In this document: piece by piece, positions 17,119 through 24,642 of the stretch
Layout: the number at the start of each line of letters is the position of its first letter
Position numbering within the stretch: the stretch's first letter is position 1
Source of the DNA: Rhodobacterales bacterium
GTDB lineage: Bacteria; Pseudomonadota; Alphaproteobacteria; Caulobacterales; Hyphomonadaceae
Reading direction: 5' to 3'
NCBI GenBank assembly: GCA_014763715.1
Contig: JACXUV010000036.1
Coordinates: 1 to 48,201, forward strand
DNA: 48,201 nucleotides
Notes under the pieces: model-generated
What the model saw: the letters and a program-made list of their open reading frames with translations, nothing else
The model's database searches: none
Told to the model about the DNA's origin: nothing
Program-made: the position numbers and the translations under genes

Positions 17119-17235
17119 TCAGTCGCGCCCATTCTGATTGTTCTTGTCATCCGCGCGCCCATAGACGCCGGTGAAGCCCAGAACCGCAATGGCCAGCCCC
17201 ACAACCAGGAAAATCCAGAACAAGGTGCCGAACAC
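17119..17235 (-). CDS. Single-pass membrane microprotein, 38 residues, GTG start
   Basis: A 38-residue reading frame starts with GTG at 17235. An AAGGAG lies six bases upstream and the stop comes just before the AGGAGG of the next microprotein. Residues 2-22 are a hydrophobic helix (FGTLFWIFLVVGLAIAVLGF), followed by a hydrophilic tail rich in Asp, Asn and Arg. It aligns over its first 25 residues with the neighbouring 45-residue protein, so the two look like a tandem duplication. It would be missed by length cut-offs and by ATG-only searches. There is no known function; both could be regulators or subunits of a membrane complex. Confidence 0.65.
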   Translation of the reverse strand: MFGTLFWIFLVVGLAIAVLGFTGVYGRADDKNNQNGRD

Positions 17236-17311
17236 TTTGTGCTCCTTCCTGCCCCCTCCGTCTCAGATCAACATGGGACTATCTCAGTCTAGCACAAGGC
17301 CTTCCAGCGCC

Positions 17312-18034
17312 CTACCAGTCGATTGCCTCGCCCCGGCGGACGGCTTCCAGCGCCGGGCTGGCCGATCCGTCCGGCTGGTGCGTCACCAGCGGGGCCAGCA
17401 GCCGCACCGGCCCGCGCTTCAGCCCTTTGCGCCCGCGTACCAGCACCCGGCGTGCCTCTTCCCCCGGCTTGGAGGCAATCGGCAGCACGGTGATCTCGCC
17501 GGTCTGCCGGTCGAAATGGGCAAGAATGCGGGCCAGTTCCGCCGCGCGGTGGATCATCACGATGGGCGCGCGGGGCTTTGCTGCAAACGCCATCGCCTTG
17601 ATCCAGCCCGCAAGGTCCAGCGTCTCGATATAGGCTGCCGTCTTGCCCTCACCCGGCGCCGAGATACGGCCCGGCTCGAAATAGGGCGGATTGGCGAAAA
17701 CGAGGTCGAACCGGTTCTCATGATCGCGCACCCAGGCGGAGGCTTCGCCTGTCTCGACCGTCACCCGGCCTGCAAATCCGTTACGATCCGCCCCAGCCCG
17801 GGCGAGGTCCGCCATAGTCATGTCGAGGTCCAGCCCGGTCAGGCGTACGTCGTCCATACGATATGCCGCAGGCAGCAACGCCCCGCCACAGCCGCACCCC
17901 AGTTCCAGCGCCTCTCCGCCCGGCCGGCAGGCCAGCGCCGCCGCCAGGAGCAGGGAATCGGTCCCCGCCCGGAAGCCCTGCTCCGGCTGTACCAGATGGA
18001 CCCGGCCCTGATAGACCGTATCTTCGGTGGTCAT
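17312..18034 (-). CDS. N6-adenine methyltransferase, TrmN6-like
   Basis: This 240-residue class I SAM-dependent methyltransferase resembles the tRNA1(Val) A37 N6-methyltransferase family (YfiC/TrmN6). The N-terminus carries the family motif QPEQGFRAGTDSLLLAA. The SAM-binding loop ELGCGCGGALLP lies at about residues 44-55, the acidic strand end LTGLDLD at about 65-71, and the amino-methyltransferase signature NPPY at 115-118. Its ATG overlaps the stop of the DUF2007 gene by four bases, so the two are translationally coupled. The exact RNA target is inferred from the family. Confidence 0.87.
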   Translation of the reverse strand: MTTEDTVYQGRVHLVQPEQGFRAGTDSLLLAAALACRPGGEALELGCGCGGALLPAAYRMDDVRLTGLDLDMTMADLARAGADRNGFAGRVTVETGEASAWVRDHENRFDLVFANPPYFEPGRISAPGEGKTAAYIETLDLAGWIKAMAFAAKPRAPIVMIHRAAELARILAHFDRQTGEITVLPIASKPGEEARRVLVRGRKGLKRGPVRLLAPLVTHQPDGSASPALEAVRRGEAIDW

Positions 18035-18237
18035 CCCTTCTCGACCCCGGCCAGTACCGCCAGGGCATGCTCCTTCACCGCCTCGCTGACCATAACGCGG
18101 CGCGGAAACGCCCCGATATTGCCTTCCACGGCAGAGATATGCCGGTCGGCCACGAAATAATCGATGCCGGCTTCCTGCAGCAGATGCTCGATATAGCTGA
18201 GCTTGATCAGGTCATTGGTCCGGAAGACTTCTTCCAT
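18031..18237 (-). CDS. DUF2007 family small protein
   Basis: This 68-residue protein matches the DUF2007 'putative signal-transducing protein' family. It has an alpha-beta fold starting with the family pattern in which a helix (LIKLSYIEHLLQEAGI) follows an N-terminal strand. The ATG shares one base with the stop of the upstream lipoprotein gene (TGATG), and its stop overlaps the methyltransferase start. Such tight packing predicts co-translation of all three. No biochemical role is established for the family. Confidence 0.85.
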   Translation of the reverse strand: MEEVFRTNDLIKLSYIEHLLQEAGIDYFVADRHISAVEGNIGAFPRRVMVSEAVKEHALAVLAGVEKG

Positions 18238-18728
18238 CAGGACGTCGCCGCACCCCGCAGGTTGATGTCCACCGACCGCGCGTCATAGACATTCGGCCTG
18301 TCCGGTTTTTCCCCTGCGCCGATCATGATTTCCAGCACTTCAGTTGCCTTGCCGGAACTGCTGCTGCCCAGCGGGATGCCGAAACCGACACCCATCCCGA
18401 CGCTGGAACGGCCATAAGAGCCGGTCGATCCGCCAATGCTGATCGATGTGCGGCTGCCTGACGGGCTGGCCGTATCGTCGGAAGAGTAGGAGTTCGTGAC
18501 CTCGAACCAGTCCTTGCCCTGCTCCAGCGTGATCTCCGCCGCCCGCAGCAGCGCCCGGTCACGCGCCTTGGCCGCGTCCGTGTCTGTGTAGGAGACCCGG
18601 AACCGGTCTGCCTCGATCTGGAGGGAATCATAGCCCATGGCGCCGGATTTCGCGGCGGGCCCGTAAGGCGAAGTGCTGGCGCAGGCTGCCACCAACAGGA
18701 TCGCGGAACAGAACAGAAGACGCTTCAT
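18237..18728 (-). CDS. CC0125/CC1285-family lipoprotein
   Basis: This encodes 163 residues with a lipoprotein signal and lipobox (VAAC, Cys at about residue 16). The mature region contains RFRVSYTDTDAAKARDRALL and RAAEITLEQGKDWFEV, the conserved core of a Caulobacterales lipoprotein family known from genomes as CC0125/CC1285. A Ser/Gly-rich linker at about residues 90-125 follows. It should be anchored in the outer or inner membrane facing the periplasm. The function is unknown. It is the first gene of the overlapping set that continues with DUF2007 and the methyltransferase. Confidence 0.82.
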   Translation of the reverse strand: MKRLLFCSAILLVAACASTSPYGPAAKSGAMGYDSLQIEADRFRVSYTDTDAAKARDRALLRAAEITLEQGKDWFEVTNSYSSDDTASPSGSRTSISIGGSTGSYGRSSVGMGVGFGIPLGSSSSGKATEVLEIMIGAGEKPDRPNVYDARSVDINLRGAATS

Positions 18729-18885
18729 GCCACCAATCTAACCCGCAAGCTGGCCTGCCCGCCAGCTTTTCTGTAATCACGCGTTTTTGTGCAGGTGATG
18801 CTGCGGCCCGGTGCCACGTCGTTCTTGCCTCACACCTCGCTTAAGCCTAATTGCACCTGTCTGCGACTATATCGGAGTGCTCCGT

Positions 18886-19899
18886 TTGACCCTGTCCCCC
18901 AAACCGAAAGGCAAATCTGCCTCCGGCTCGGTGGTGGATCGTATGCAAACGCTGGTGGCCGATGACATGGCCGAAGTCGAGAAAATCCTCGCCGCCCGCG
19001 CCGCCAGCCCTGTCGCCGTCATTCCGGATCTTTCGGGTTACATCGTTTCGGCCGGTGGCAAGCGCCTGCGCCCGATGCTGACCCTGATGGCCGCCCACGC
19101 GGTCGGCAAACCAAACAATGCCACGCACGTCCTCGCTGCGGCTGTGGAATTCATTCACACCGCCACCCTGCTGCATGACGATGTGGTGGACGAGAGCGAC
19201 CTGCGCCGCGGCAAGCCCGCCGCCAAGGCGATCTGGGGCAACAGCGCCTCCATCCTCGTCGGCGACTTCCTGTTCGCCCGCGCCTTCAACCTTCTGGTCG
19301 AAACCCGCAGCTTGGACATCCTGGACAAGCTGGCCACCGCCTCCACCACGATTGCCGAAGGCGAAGTGCGCCAGCTGGCCGCCATGAACGCGCGGGACCT
19401 GCCGACAGAGGAATACCTCGCCATTGTCGAGGCGAAGACCGGCGCCCTGTTCGAAGCGGCTGCCGAATCCGGCGCCATGTCTGCCGGTGGCGACAAGTTC
19501 GCCCACGCCTTCGCCACCTATGGCAAGAATCTCGGCCTCGCCTTCCAGATCATCGACGATGTGCTGGATTATGGCGGCACGACCTCTGTCATCGGCAAGT
19601 CGGTCGGCGACGACTTCCGTGAGTGCAAGATCACCCTGCCGGTGATCATCGCCAAGCGCCGCGGCTCTGACGAGGACCGCGCCTTCTGGGATCGCGCCAT
19701 GAATGTCGACACGCAGGTCGACGCAGATCTCGCCCATGCCGTGCACCTGATCCGCGCCACCGGCGCCGCCGAAGCGACCGTTCAGGAAGCCGAAGCCTAT
19801 GCCGCCCTTGCCAAGGGTGCCCTGCGTCCGCTGCCGGAATCGCCCTACCGCGACGCCCTGATGGACCTCGCCGACTTCTGCGTCAGCCGCGCTTACTAG
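18886..19899 (+). CDS. ispB: Polyprenyl diphosphate synthase (octaprenyl type)
   Basis: This trans-prenyltransferase elongates FPP or GPP with IPP to make the ubiquinone side chain; the product length cannot be read from sequence. Motifs are GGKRLRP, the first Asp-rich motif LLHDDVVDESDLRRG, the GD(F/L)LF region, and the second motif FQIIDDVLDY followed by GKSVGDDFRECKITLP. I chose the TTG at 18886, with GGAG eight bases upstream, because homologues begin about 16 residues before the conserved DRMQTLV segment. An in-frame ATG at 18811 would add 25 poorly conserved residues, and a GTG at 18877 is also possible. The start is therefore uncertain although the gene is not. Confidence 0.9.
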   Translation: MTLSPKPKGKSASGSVVDRMQTLVADDMAEVEKILAARAASPVAVIPDLSGYIVSAGGKRLRPMLTLMAAHAVGKPNNATHVLAAAVEFIHTATLLHDDVVDESDLRRGKPAAKAIWGNSASILVGDFLFARAFNLLVETRSLDILDKLATASTTIAEGEVRQLAAMNARDLPTEEYLAIVEAKTGALFEAAAESGAMSAGGDKFAHAFATYGKNLGLAFQIIDDVLDYGGTTSVIGKSVGDDFRECKITLPVIIAKRRGSDEDRAFWDRAMNVDTQVDADLAHAVHLIRATGAAEATVQEAEAYAALAKGALRPLPESPYRDALMDLADFCVSRAY

Positions 19900-20015
19900 T
19901 CTTCGCGCCGCCCAAAGGGTGACGCCGGGGAAGAATTTACGCGGCCTCCAGCTTCGCTACCATCCGCTCCGGAACCAGCCAAAGTGGCCAACTATACCAG
20001 ATCGGAGCGTAGGGG

Positions 20016-20696
20016 ATGTCGGAACAGGAAGACGCACTTCAGGCAACATTCTTCGTCGACAGCGATCATGAGGCCATCCGCGCGAAGGCCAGCGATATCG
20101 CAGGCGCCAGCAAGGACGACGTGCAAACCGCCGAGCGCCTGTTCTACGCCGTCCGGGATGGCTTCCGCTATGACCCGTACAATGTCGCCACAGGGCGCAA
20201 GGCGTTCAAGGCGAGCAACATCCTCGGCGAAACCGCGACCTGGTGCGTGCCCAAGTCGATTGTGCTGACTGCGCTCGCACGGGCGTCCGGCATCCCGGCG
20301 CGTCTCGGCTTTGCCGATGTCCGCAATCACCTGACCAGCGAAAAACTCTCAGAGACGATGGGATCAGACCTCTTCGCCTGGCACGGTTACAGCGAGCTCT
20401 GGCTGGACGGCCGCTGGGTGAAGCTGTCGACTGCCTTCAACAAGGAGCTGTGCGACCGGTTCGGCGTCAAGGCACTGGAATTCGATCCCGTGGAAGGCGC
20501 GCTGATGCACCCCTTCGACCAGTCAGGCCGGCGGCACATGGAATATGTCCGCGAACGCGGCAGCTATCTGGACCTTCCGCTGGCGGACATTTTCAAGACC
20601 TTCGCGGAAGTCTACCCCGGCTGGCAAATCGGCCCGGACGGCGAAGGCATCCGCACCGGGGCAGAGCCGGCATCGAAGGATGAACGGTTCCACTAA
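20016..20696 (+). CDS. Transglutaminase-like cysteine protein
   Basis: This encodes 226 residues with a transglutaminase-like core: the presumed nucleophile Cys77 in TATWCVPKS and His123 in AWHGYSELWL. The usual third-residue strand reads WVKLSTAFN, with Ser where many relatives have Asp, so activity should not be assumed. No signal peptide is seen, so it is probably cytosolic. GGAG lies about nine bases before the ATG. It is 116 bases after ispB on the same strand and converges with the acyl-CoA dehydrogenase gene. Members act as cysteine peptidases or amidases; the substrate is unknown. Confidence 0.85.
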   Translation: MSEQEDALQATFFVDSDHEAIRAKASDIAGASKDDVQTAERLFYAVRDGFRYDPYNVATGRKAFKASNILGETATWCVPKSIVLTALARASGIPARLGFADVRNHLTSEKLSETMGSDLFAWHGYSELWLDGRWVKLSTAFNKELCDRFGVKALEFDPVEGALMHPFDQSGRRHMEYVRERGSYLDLPLADIFKTFAEVYPGWQIGPDGEGIRTGAEPASKDERFH

Positions 20697-20732
20697 GGCA
20701 CCGCCCACCTCCGACGCCGGAAATCTCAGTCC

Positions 20733-21980
20733 CTACCAGAGACCGTGCTTCTGCACTTCAGCGCGGCCGACCACCATGTGGTGCACTTCGTCCGGCCCGT
20801 CGGCATAGCGCAGGTGCCGCATGTCGGCATACATGCCGGCCAGCGGGAACCATTGCGACATGCCCGCCGCGCCGTGCATCTGCATCGCCTGGTCGATGAT
20901 CACACAGACTTTCTCCGGCACCATCGCCTTCACCGCGCTGACATAGACGCGCGCTTCCTTGTTGCCGAGCACGTCCATCGCCTTCGCCGCCTGAAGCACG
21001 GCAAGGCGCATGGCATTGATCTCGATCCGCGCGCGGGAGATCACTTCGAGGTTCTTGCCGAGCTTTGCGATCGGCTTGCCGAACGCCTCGCGCGTCGCAG
21101 CACGCTTGACCATCAGCTCCAGCGCGATCTCTGCCTTGCCGATGGAGCGCATGCAGTGGTGGATGCGGCCCGGCCCCAGGCGCACCTGAGAAATCTCGAA
21201 GCCGCGCCCGACGCCCAGAAGGACATTCTCCTTCGGCACACGGACATTATTGAACCGCAAGTGCATGTGGCCGCGCGGGGCATGGTCCTCGCCCATCACT
21301 TCCATGCCGCCCAGGATTTCCACGCCGGGCGTGTCCATCGGCACAAGGATCTGGGACTGCTGTTTCGACGGTTCGGCATTCGGGTCCGTCTTGACCATGA
21401 CGATCATGATCTTGCATCGCGGATCCCCGGCGCCGGAAATGTAGAACTTCTCGCCATTGATGACCCATTCATCCCCGTCCAGCACAGCCGTCGTGGAGAT
21501 GTTCTTGGCGTCCGATGAGGCAACATTTGGCTCCGTCATCGCATAAGCGGAGCGGATCTCGCCCCTCAGCAGCGGCTCCAGCCATTTTTCCTTCTGCGCC
21601 GGTGTGCCGACCCGTTCCAGCACTTCCATATTGCCCGTGTCCGGTGCCGAACAGTTCAGCGTTTCAGAGCCCTGCGGATACTTGCCGAGTTCCGCCGCGA
21701 TATAGGCATAGTCGAGATTGCTGAGGCCCTCGCCCGTCTCGGCATCCGGCAGGAAGAAGTTCCACAGCCCCGCCTCGCGCGCCTTGGCCTTGGCGCCTTC
21801 CAGCAGCTCCAGCTGGCGCGGATGCCACGTCCAGCGGTCCGTCTTCTCCTTGTTCAACGCCTCGAACTCTTCCTGCCAGGGCGCGACATTCTCTTCGAGG
21901 TGTTTCTTCACCCGCTCGAAAAGCGGCTTCGCCTTCTCCGACATGGTCAGGTCGAACAGTTCGGTATTCAGCTCGGTCAT
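20733..21980 (-). CDS. Acyl-CoA dehydrogenase, ACAD10/11-like
   Basis: This 415-residue FAD enzyme oxidises acyl-CoA to enoyl-CoA, passing electrons to ETF. Typical motifs are YAMTEPNVASSDA, WVINGEKFYISGAGDP and RVPKENVLLGVGRGFE. The C-terminal helical segment has the ACAD10/11-type series ARIEINAMRLAVLQAAKAMD and MHGAAGMSQ, ending in LRYADGPDEVHH. I chose the ATG at 21980 because a purine-rich GAGAGG precedes it and family length is reached. The chain length it prefers is not evident. It stands alone, separated from the main beta-oxidation cluster. Confidence 0.93.
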   Translation of the reverse strand: MTELNTELFDLTMSEKAKPLFERVKKHLEENVAPWQEEFEALNKEKTDRWTWHPRQLELLEGAKAKAREAGLWNFFLPDAETGEGLSNLDYAYIAAELGKYPQGSETLNCSAPDTGNMEVLERVGTPAQKEKWLEPLLRGEIRSAYAMTEPNVASSDAKNISTTAVLDGDEWVINGEKFYISGAGDPRCKIMIVMVKTDPNAEPSKQQSQILVPMDTPGVEILGGMEVMGEDHAPRGHMHLRFNNVRVPKENVLLGVGRGFEISQVRLGPGRIHHCMRSIGKAEIALELMVKRAATREAFGKPIAKLGKNLEVISRARIEINAMRLAVLQAAKAMDVLGNKEARVYVSAVKAMVPEKVCVIIDQAMQMHGAAGMSQWFPLAGMYADMRHLRYADGPDEVHHMVVGRAEVQKHGLW

Positions 21981-22094
21981 GGTCCGTTTCCTCTCTTGCT
22001 CCTGTTTGCTGAAGCACACTCTGCGCGGCTTCAGGACAGCAGGCAACGGACCGCGAAGTCTCACCTCCTTGCAATCCAGGTACTTTTCGCGACC

Positions 22095-22622
22095 GTGTTA
22101 TCTGGTTGTGTCAAAGACTACGACGACAATATCGTTGGAGAGCTACTTTGTGACAAAGAATGTTCTTCAGCAGGTTTCTGGGTCAGCTCCCATACCGATG
22201 AACTTGTAAATGATGATATTGTTAGCACACTGATAGATTGCAGCAATAGGGAGTACTATTGCTTGGCAGGGCCAATAATGTTTTCGCTTCCCAGAAAGCG
22301 ACCTTCTGACTTCCCTCTGGAGTGGGAAATTGGAGATGGTCGGTTTCTGTTGGAAGCAACAGACGTGACTGGTGGAAAATGCGCAAGCGCCCAACATGAC
22401 CGAAGTGGTTATCGGTTGTCGGTTCGACAGTCATTTCCCCACGCCAATGATCTATGCCCACAAGAGTTGGTTTATGTGCTGAATAAAACCATGGGAGTCG
22501 TACAATTGACCATCGTACCCGCAAGTCGGGATAATTCAGGAAAGTGCGTAGTGACTAGAAAGGAGACATATTCGGGGTGTTCACAGCACAATTTCTTATG
22601 GAATGGAGCTATGCGGCATTGA
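22095..22622 (+). CDS. AT-rich Cys-rich reading frame, probable lipoprotein without a clear start
   Basis: In a markedly AT-rich island (about 33% GC in 22201-22260) one plus-strand frame stays open to 22622. From 22056 it reads as the end of a lipoprotein signal: a hydrophobic run LLAIQVLFATVLSGC with a good lipobox, then a polar domain with about ten Cys residues. No ATG, GTG or TTG precedes the hydrophobic run at a sensible place; codon AAG at 22056 stands where a start would be expected. The first usable start is GTG at 22095, which would cut off the signal. The gene may be decayed, may have a lost start, or may contain a base error. The family is not recognised. The composition suggests horizontal acquisition. 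Confidence 0.45.
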   Translation: MLSGCVKDYDDNIVGELLCDKECSSAGFWVSSHTDELVNDDIVSTLIDCSNREYYCLAGPIMFSLPRKRPSDFPLEWEIGDGRFLLEATDVTGGKCASAQHDRSGYRLSVRQSFPHANDLCPQELVYVLNKTMGVVQLTIVPASRDNSGKCVVTRKETYSGCSQHNFLWNGAMRH

Positions 22623-22703
22623 GAACTCGCCAAGTGTGGCATTGTCAGAGAAACCAAACTCAAGGCGGCCAATCCTGACGCCTCTCCTCGGAAAATAACG
22701 AAA

Positions 22704-23735
22704 TCAGCCTTCTTTAAAGAGCCTGCGGCCCAGCGTGAGGCGCTGGAGGAACCATAGGGCGCAGCCGATGATCAGCAGGCCGAAGAAGGCGTAGATGGCG
22801 AGCGTGTCCGGCACGTTCATCGCCACGAGGGCGCAGGCCCAGCTGAACACCCACCAGAGCACGGCGACGGGAATATGTTTCCAGCCACTGCGCAGGAACA
22901 GCTGGTAGGCATGGTCGCGGTGCGCGGTCATGATCGAGCGGCCGTTCCTGGCTCGCCAGAACACGGTGAGGATCACATCCACCAGGAAAGGCAGGAACAG
23001 GATCGCGGCGGTCCAGATGGTCGAGACGACGCCGACAATGATGCCCGCGCCGCCGAAGAAGGCCCCGATGCCGAAGGCACCGGAATCCCCGGCATAGAGT
23101 TTTCCCGGCAGGTTCCAGGCGAGGAAGCCCAGAATGGCGAGCGCCGCCGTCACACACAGGAAGGCAAGGTCCGGCGCGGGGCCCGCCCATTCCGGCGAAG
23201 GGGCCACCCGCCACAGAACGCCCGCCGCGCCCAGCAGCATGATGGCGGAGGATCCCATGGCGAGGCCGTTCGACCCGTCCATGAAGTTCACGCCATTCAT
23301 CGTGATCAGCAGCCACAGCGCCACGCCGGACATGACCAGCGGCAGCGGCAGGCTGGCGAGGCGCAGGCCCGGGTCCAGCACCGCGAAGGTGATGGCCAGC
23401 GTGCCGGTCAGCAGCAGTTTCAGCCAGGCATTCATGCCCCATTTGTCGTCCACGAAGCCGATGGCCCCGGCGGCGAGGGCGATGGCCAGCACGTTCTGCG
23501 TGCCGTTGCGCATCCAGTATTTCGACAGCAGCCCGGCCTCGCCCGCCAGCCAGGCCGACAGGGCCAGCGTGATCAGGATCGCCACCCCGCCGGAATTCGG
23601 CACGGGCGCGGCCTGAACCTTGCGGCCGCCATCCGGCGCATCCTCGATACGGATCAGGTACATCATCCCGCACAGCGCCGCCGACAGCAGCACCGGCCCC
23701 ATGAAGCGGATGAAAATGATCGCTTCCCAGCTCAA
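22704..23735 (-). CDS. MraY/WecA-type undecaprenyl-phosphate sugar-1-phosphate transferase
   Basis: This polytopic membrane protein of about 343 residues with around ten hydrophobic helices belongs to glycosyltransferase family 4. It transfers a sugar-1-phosphate from UDP-sugar to undecaprenyl phosphate, starting a surface glycan. Conserved cytoplasmic motifs are GFVDDKWG, NFMDGSNGLA, YAGDSGAFGIGA and TAHRDHAYQ. The likely start is a TTG at 23735 that overlaps the ispE stop (TTGA), with GGGGGA upstream; a GTG at 23768 is the alternative. MraY itself is less likely because there is no division/mur cluster nearby. The sugar specificity is unknown. Confidence 0.85.
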   Translation of the reverse strand: MSWEAIIFIRFMGPVLLSAALCGMMYLIRIEDAPDGGRKVQAAPVPNSGGVAILITLALSAWLAGEAGLLSKYWMRNGTQNVLAIALAAGAIGFVDDKWGMNAWLKLLLTGTLAITFAVLDPGLRLASLPLPLVMSGVALWLLITMNGVNFMDGSNGLAMGSSAIMLLGAAGVLWRVAPSPEWAGPAPDLAFLCVTAALAILGFLAWNLPGKLYAGDSGAFGIGAFFGGAGIIVGVVSTIWTAAILFLPFLVDVILTVFWRARNGRSIMTAHRDHAYQLFLRSGWKHIPVAVLWWVFSWACALVAMNVPDTLAIYAFFGLLIIGCALWFLQRLTLGRRLFKEG

Positions 23736-24637
23736 ACGGCATCCCCCAGCAGCGTCGCCCGCATCCACCAGTCCGGCCGCTCGGCAGCCAGACGCGCCCC
23801 GGCGCTGCGGGCGGCGTCTTCGCTCTCGAACAGGGCGAAACAGGTGGCGCCCGATCCGCTCATGCGCGCCAGCAGTGTGTCTGGCAATGCCGCAAGTGCC
23901 TCCAGCACAACGGCGATCTCGGGCACCTGCGCGATGGCCGGGGCCTGAAGGTCGTTGCGCTGGCGGCCCAGCCAGTAGACCAGGTCGTAGACCCGCTCGA
24001 AGGGTGGGCCGAAAGAAGGGACTGCGCCGAACTCATGGAAGCCCGCCCCTCCGCCCGCCGCGTCATAGGCGCGGAAGATCGGCCCTGTCGGGCAGGCCAG
24101 GCGCGGATTGACCAGCAGCGCCGGAATGCGCGGCAGGCCAGCAGCGCGGCGCACCCGCTCGCCCTCGCCCTGCATCAGCGCCACCTGCCCTTGCAGCGCG
24201 ACGGGCACATCCCCGCCAAGCGCCGGGGCGACCTTGCGGGCCGCGGCCGGGTCTGTGCCCCACAGGTCTGTCAGCAGGCGAAGCGCGGCGGCCGCGTCGG
24301 CAGAGCCTCCGCCGATGCCTGCGGCGACCGGCAGGTGTTTCTCAAGGGTGAACCGGGCGCCCTGGCATGTGCCGGTCTCGGCCTGCAGGGCCCGCGCCGC
24401 GCGAAGCACGAGATTGTCATCCACTGGTCCGATATAGTCCGGATTGGTCATGCCAGGTCCGGTTATGGTCATGGACAAGTCATCGCTGATCATGACGGAG
24501 AGGCGGTCTGCGGCCTCTTCTCCGGCGAACGCGACCAGCGAATCCAGCGGGTGGCGGCCATTCGCCTGCACCGGCCCGACATGCAGGAACAGGTTCACCT
24601 TGGCCGGGGCCAGCACGCTGTAAGCATCTGTTTTCAT
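23732..24637 (-). CDS. ispE: 4-diphosphocytidyl-2-C-methyl-D-erythritol kinase
   Basis: This 301-residue GHMP kinase phosphorylates CDP-methylerythritol in the MEP pathway to isopentenyl diphosphate. The N-terminus APAKVNLFLHV and the glycine-rich ATP loop LPVAAGIGGGSADAAAAL are diagnostic, and a third motif MSGSGATCFALFE appears near the C-terminus. It starts five bases after the stop of the TPR lipoprotein and its end overlaps the membrane transferase, so the three are one operon. The polyprenyl diphosphate synthase encoded nearby uses the pathway product. Confidence 0.96.
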   Translation of the reverse strand: MKTDAYSVLAPAKVNLFLHVGPVQANGRHPLDSLVAFAGEEAADRLSVMISDDLSMTITGPGMTNPDYIGPVDDNLVLRAARALQAETGTCQGARFTLEKHLPVAAGIGGGSADAAAALRLLTDLWGTDPAAARKVAPALGGDVPVALQGQVALMQGEGERVRRAAGLPRIPALLVNPRLACPTGPIFRAYDAAGGGAGFHEFGAVPSFGPPFERVYDLVYWLGRQRNDLQAPAIAQVPEIAVVLEALAALPDTLLARMSGSGATCFALFESEDAARSAGARLAAERPDWWMRATLLGDAV

Positions 24638-24642
24638 GGGAC

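Noticed and set aside
22167-22672. Minus-strand short frames in the AT-rich island
   Set aside because: Several overlapping short frames without signals or ribosome binding sites; the plus-strand frame with a lipobox is more coherent.
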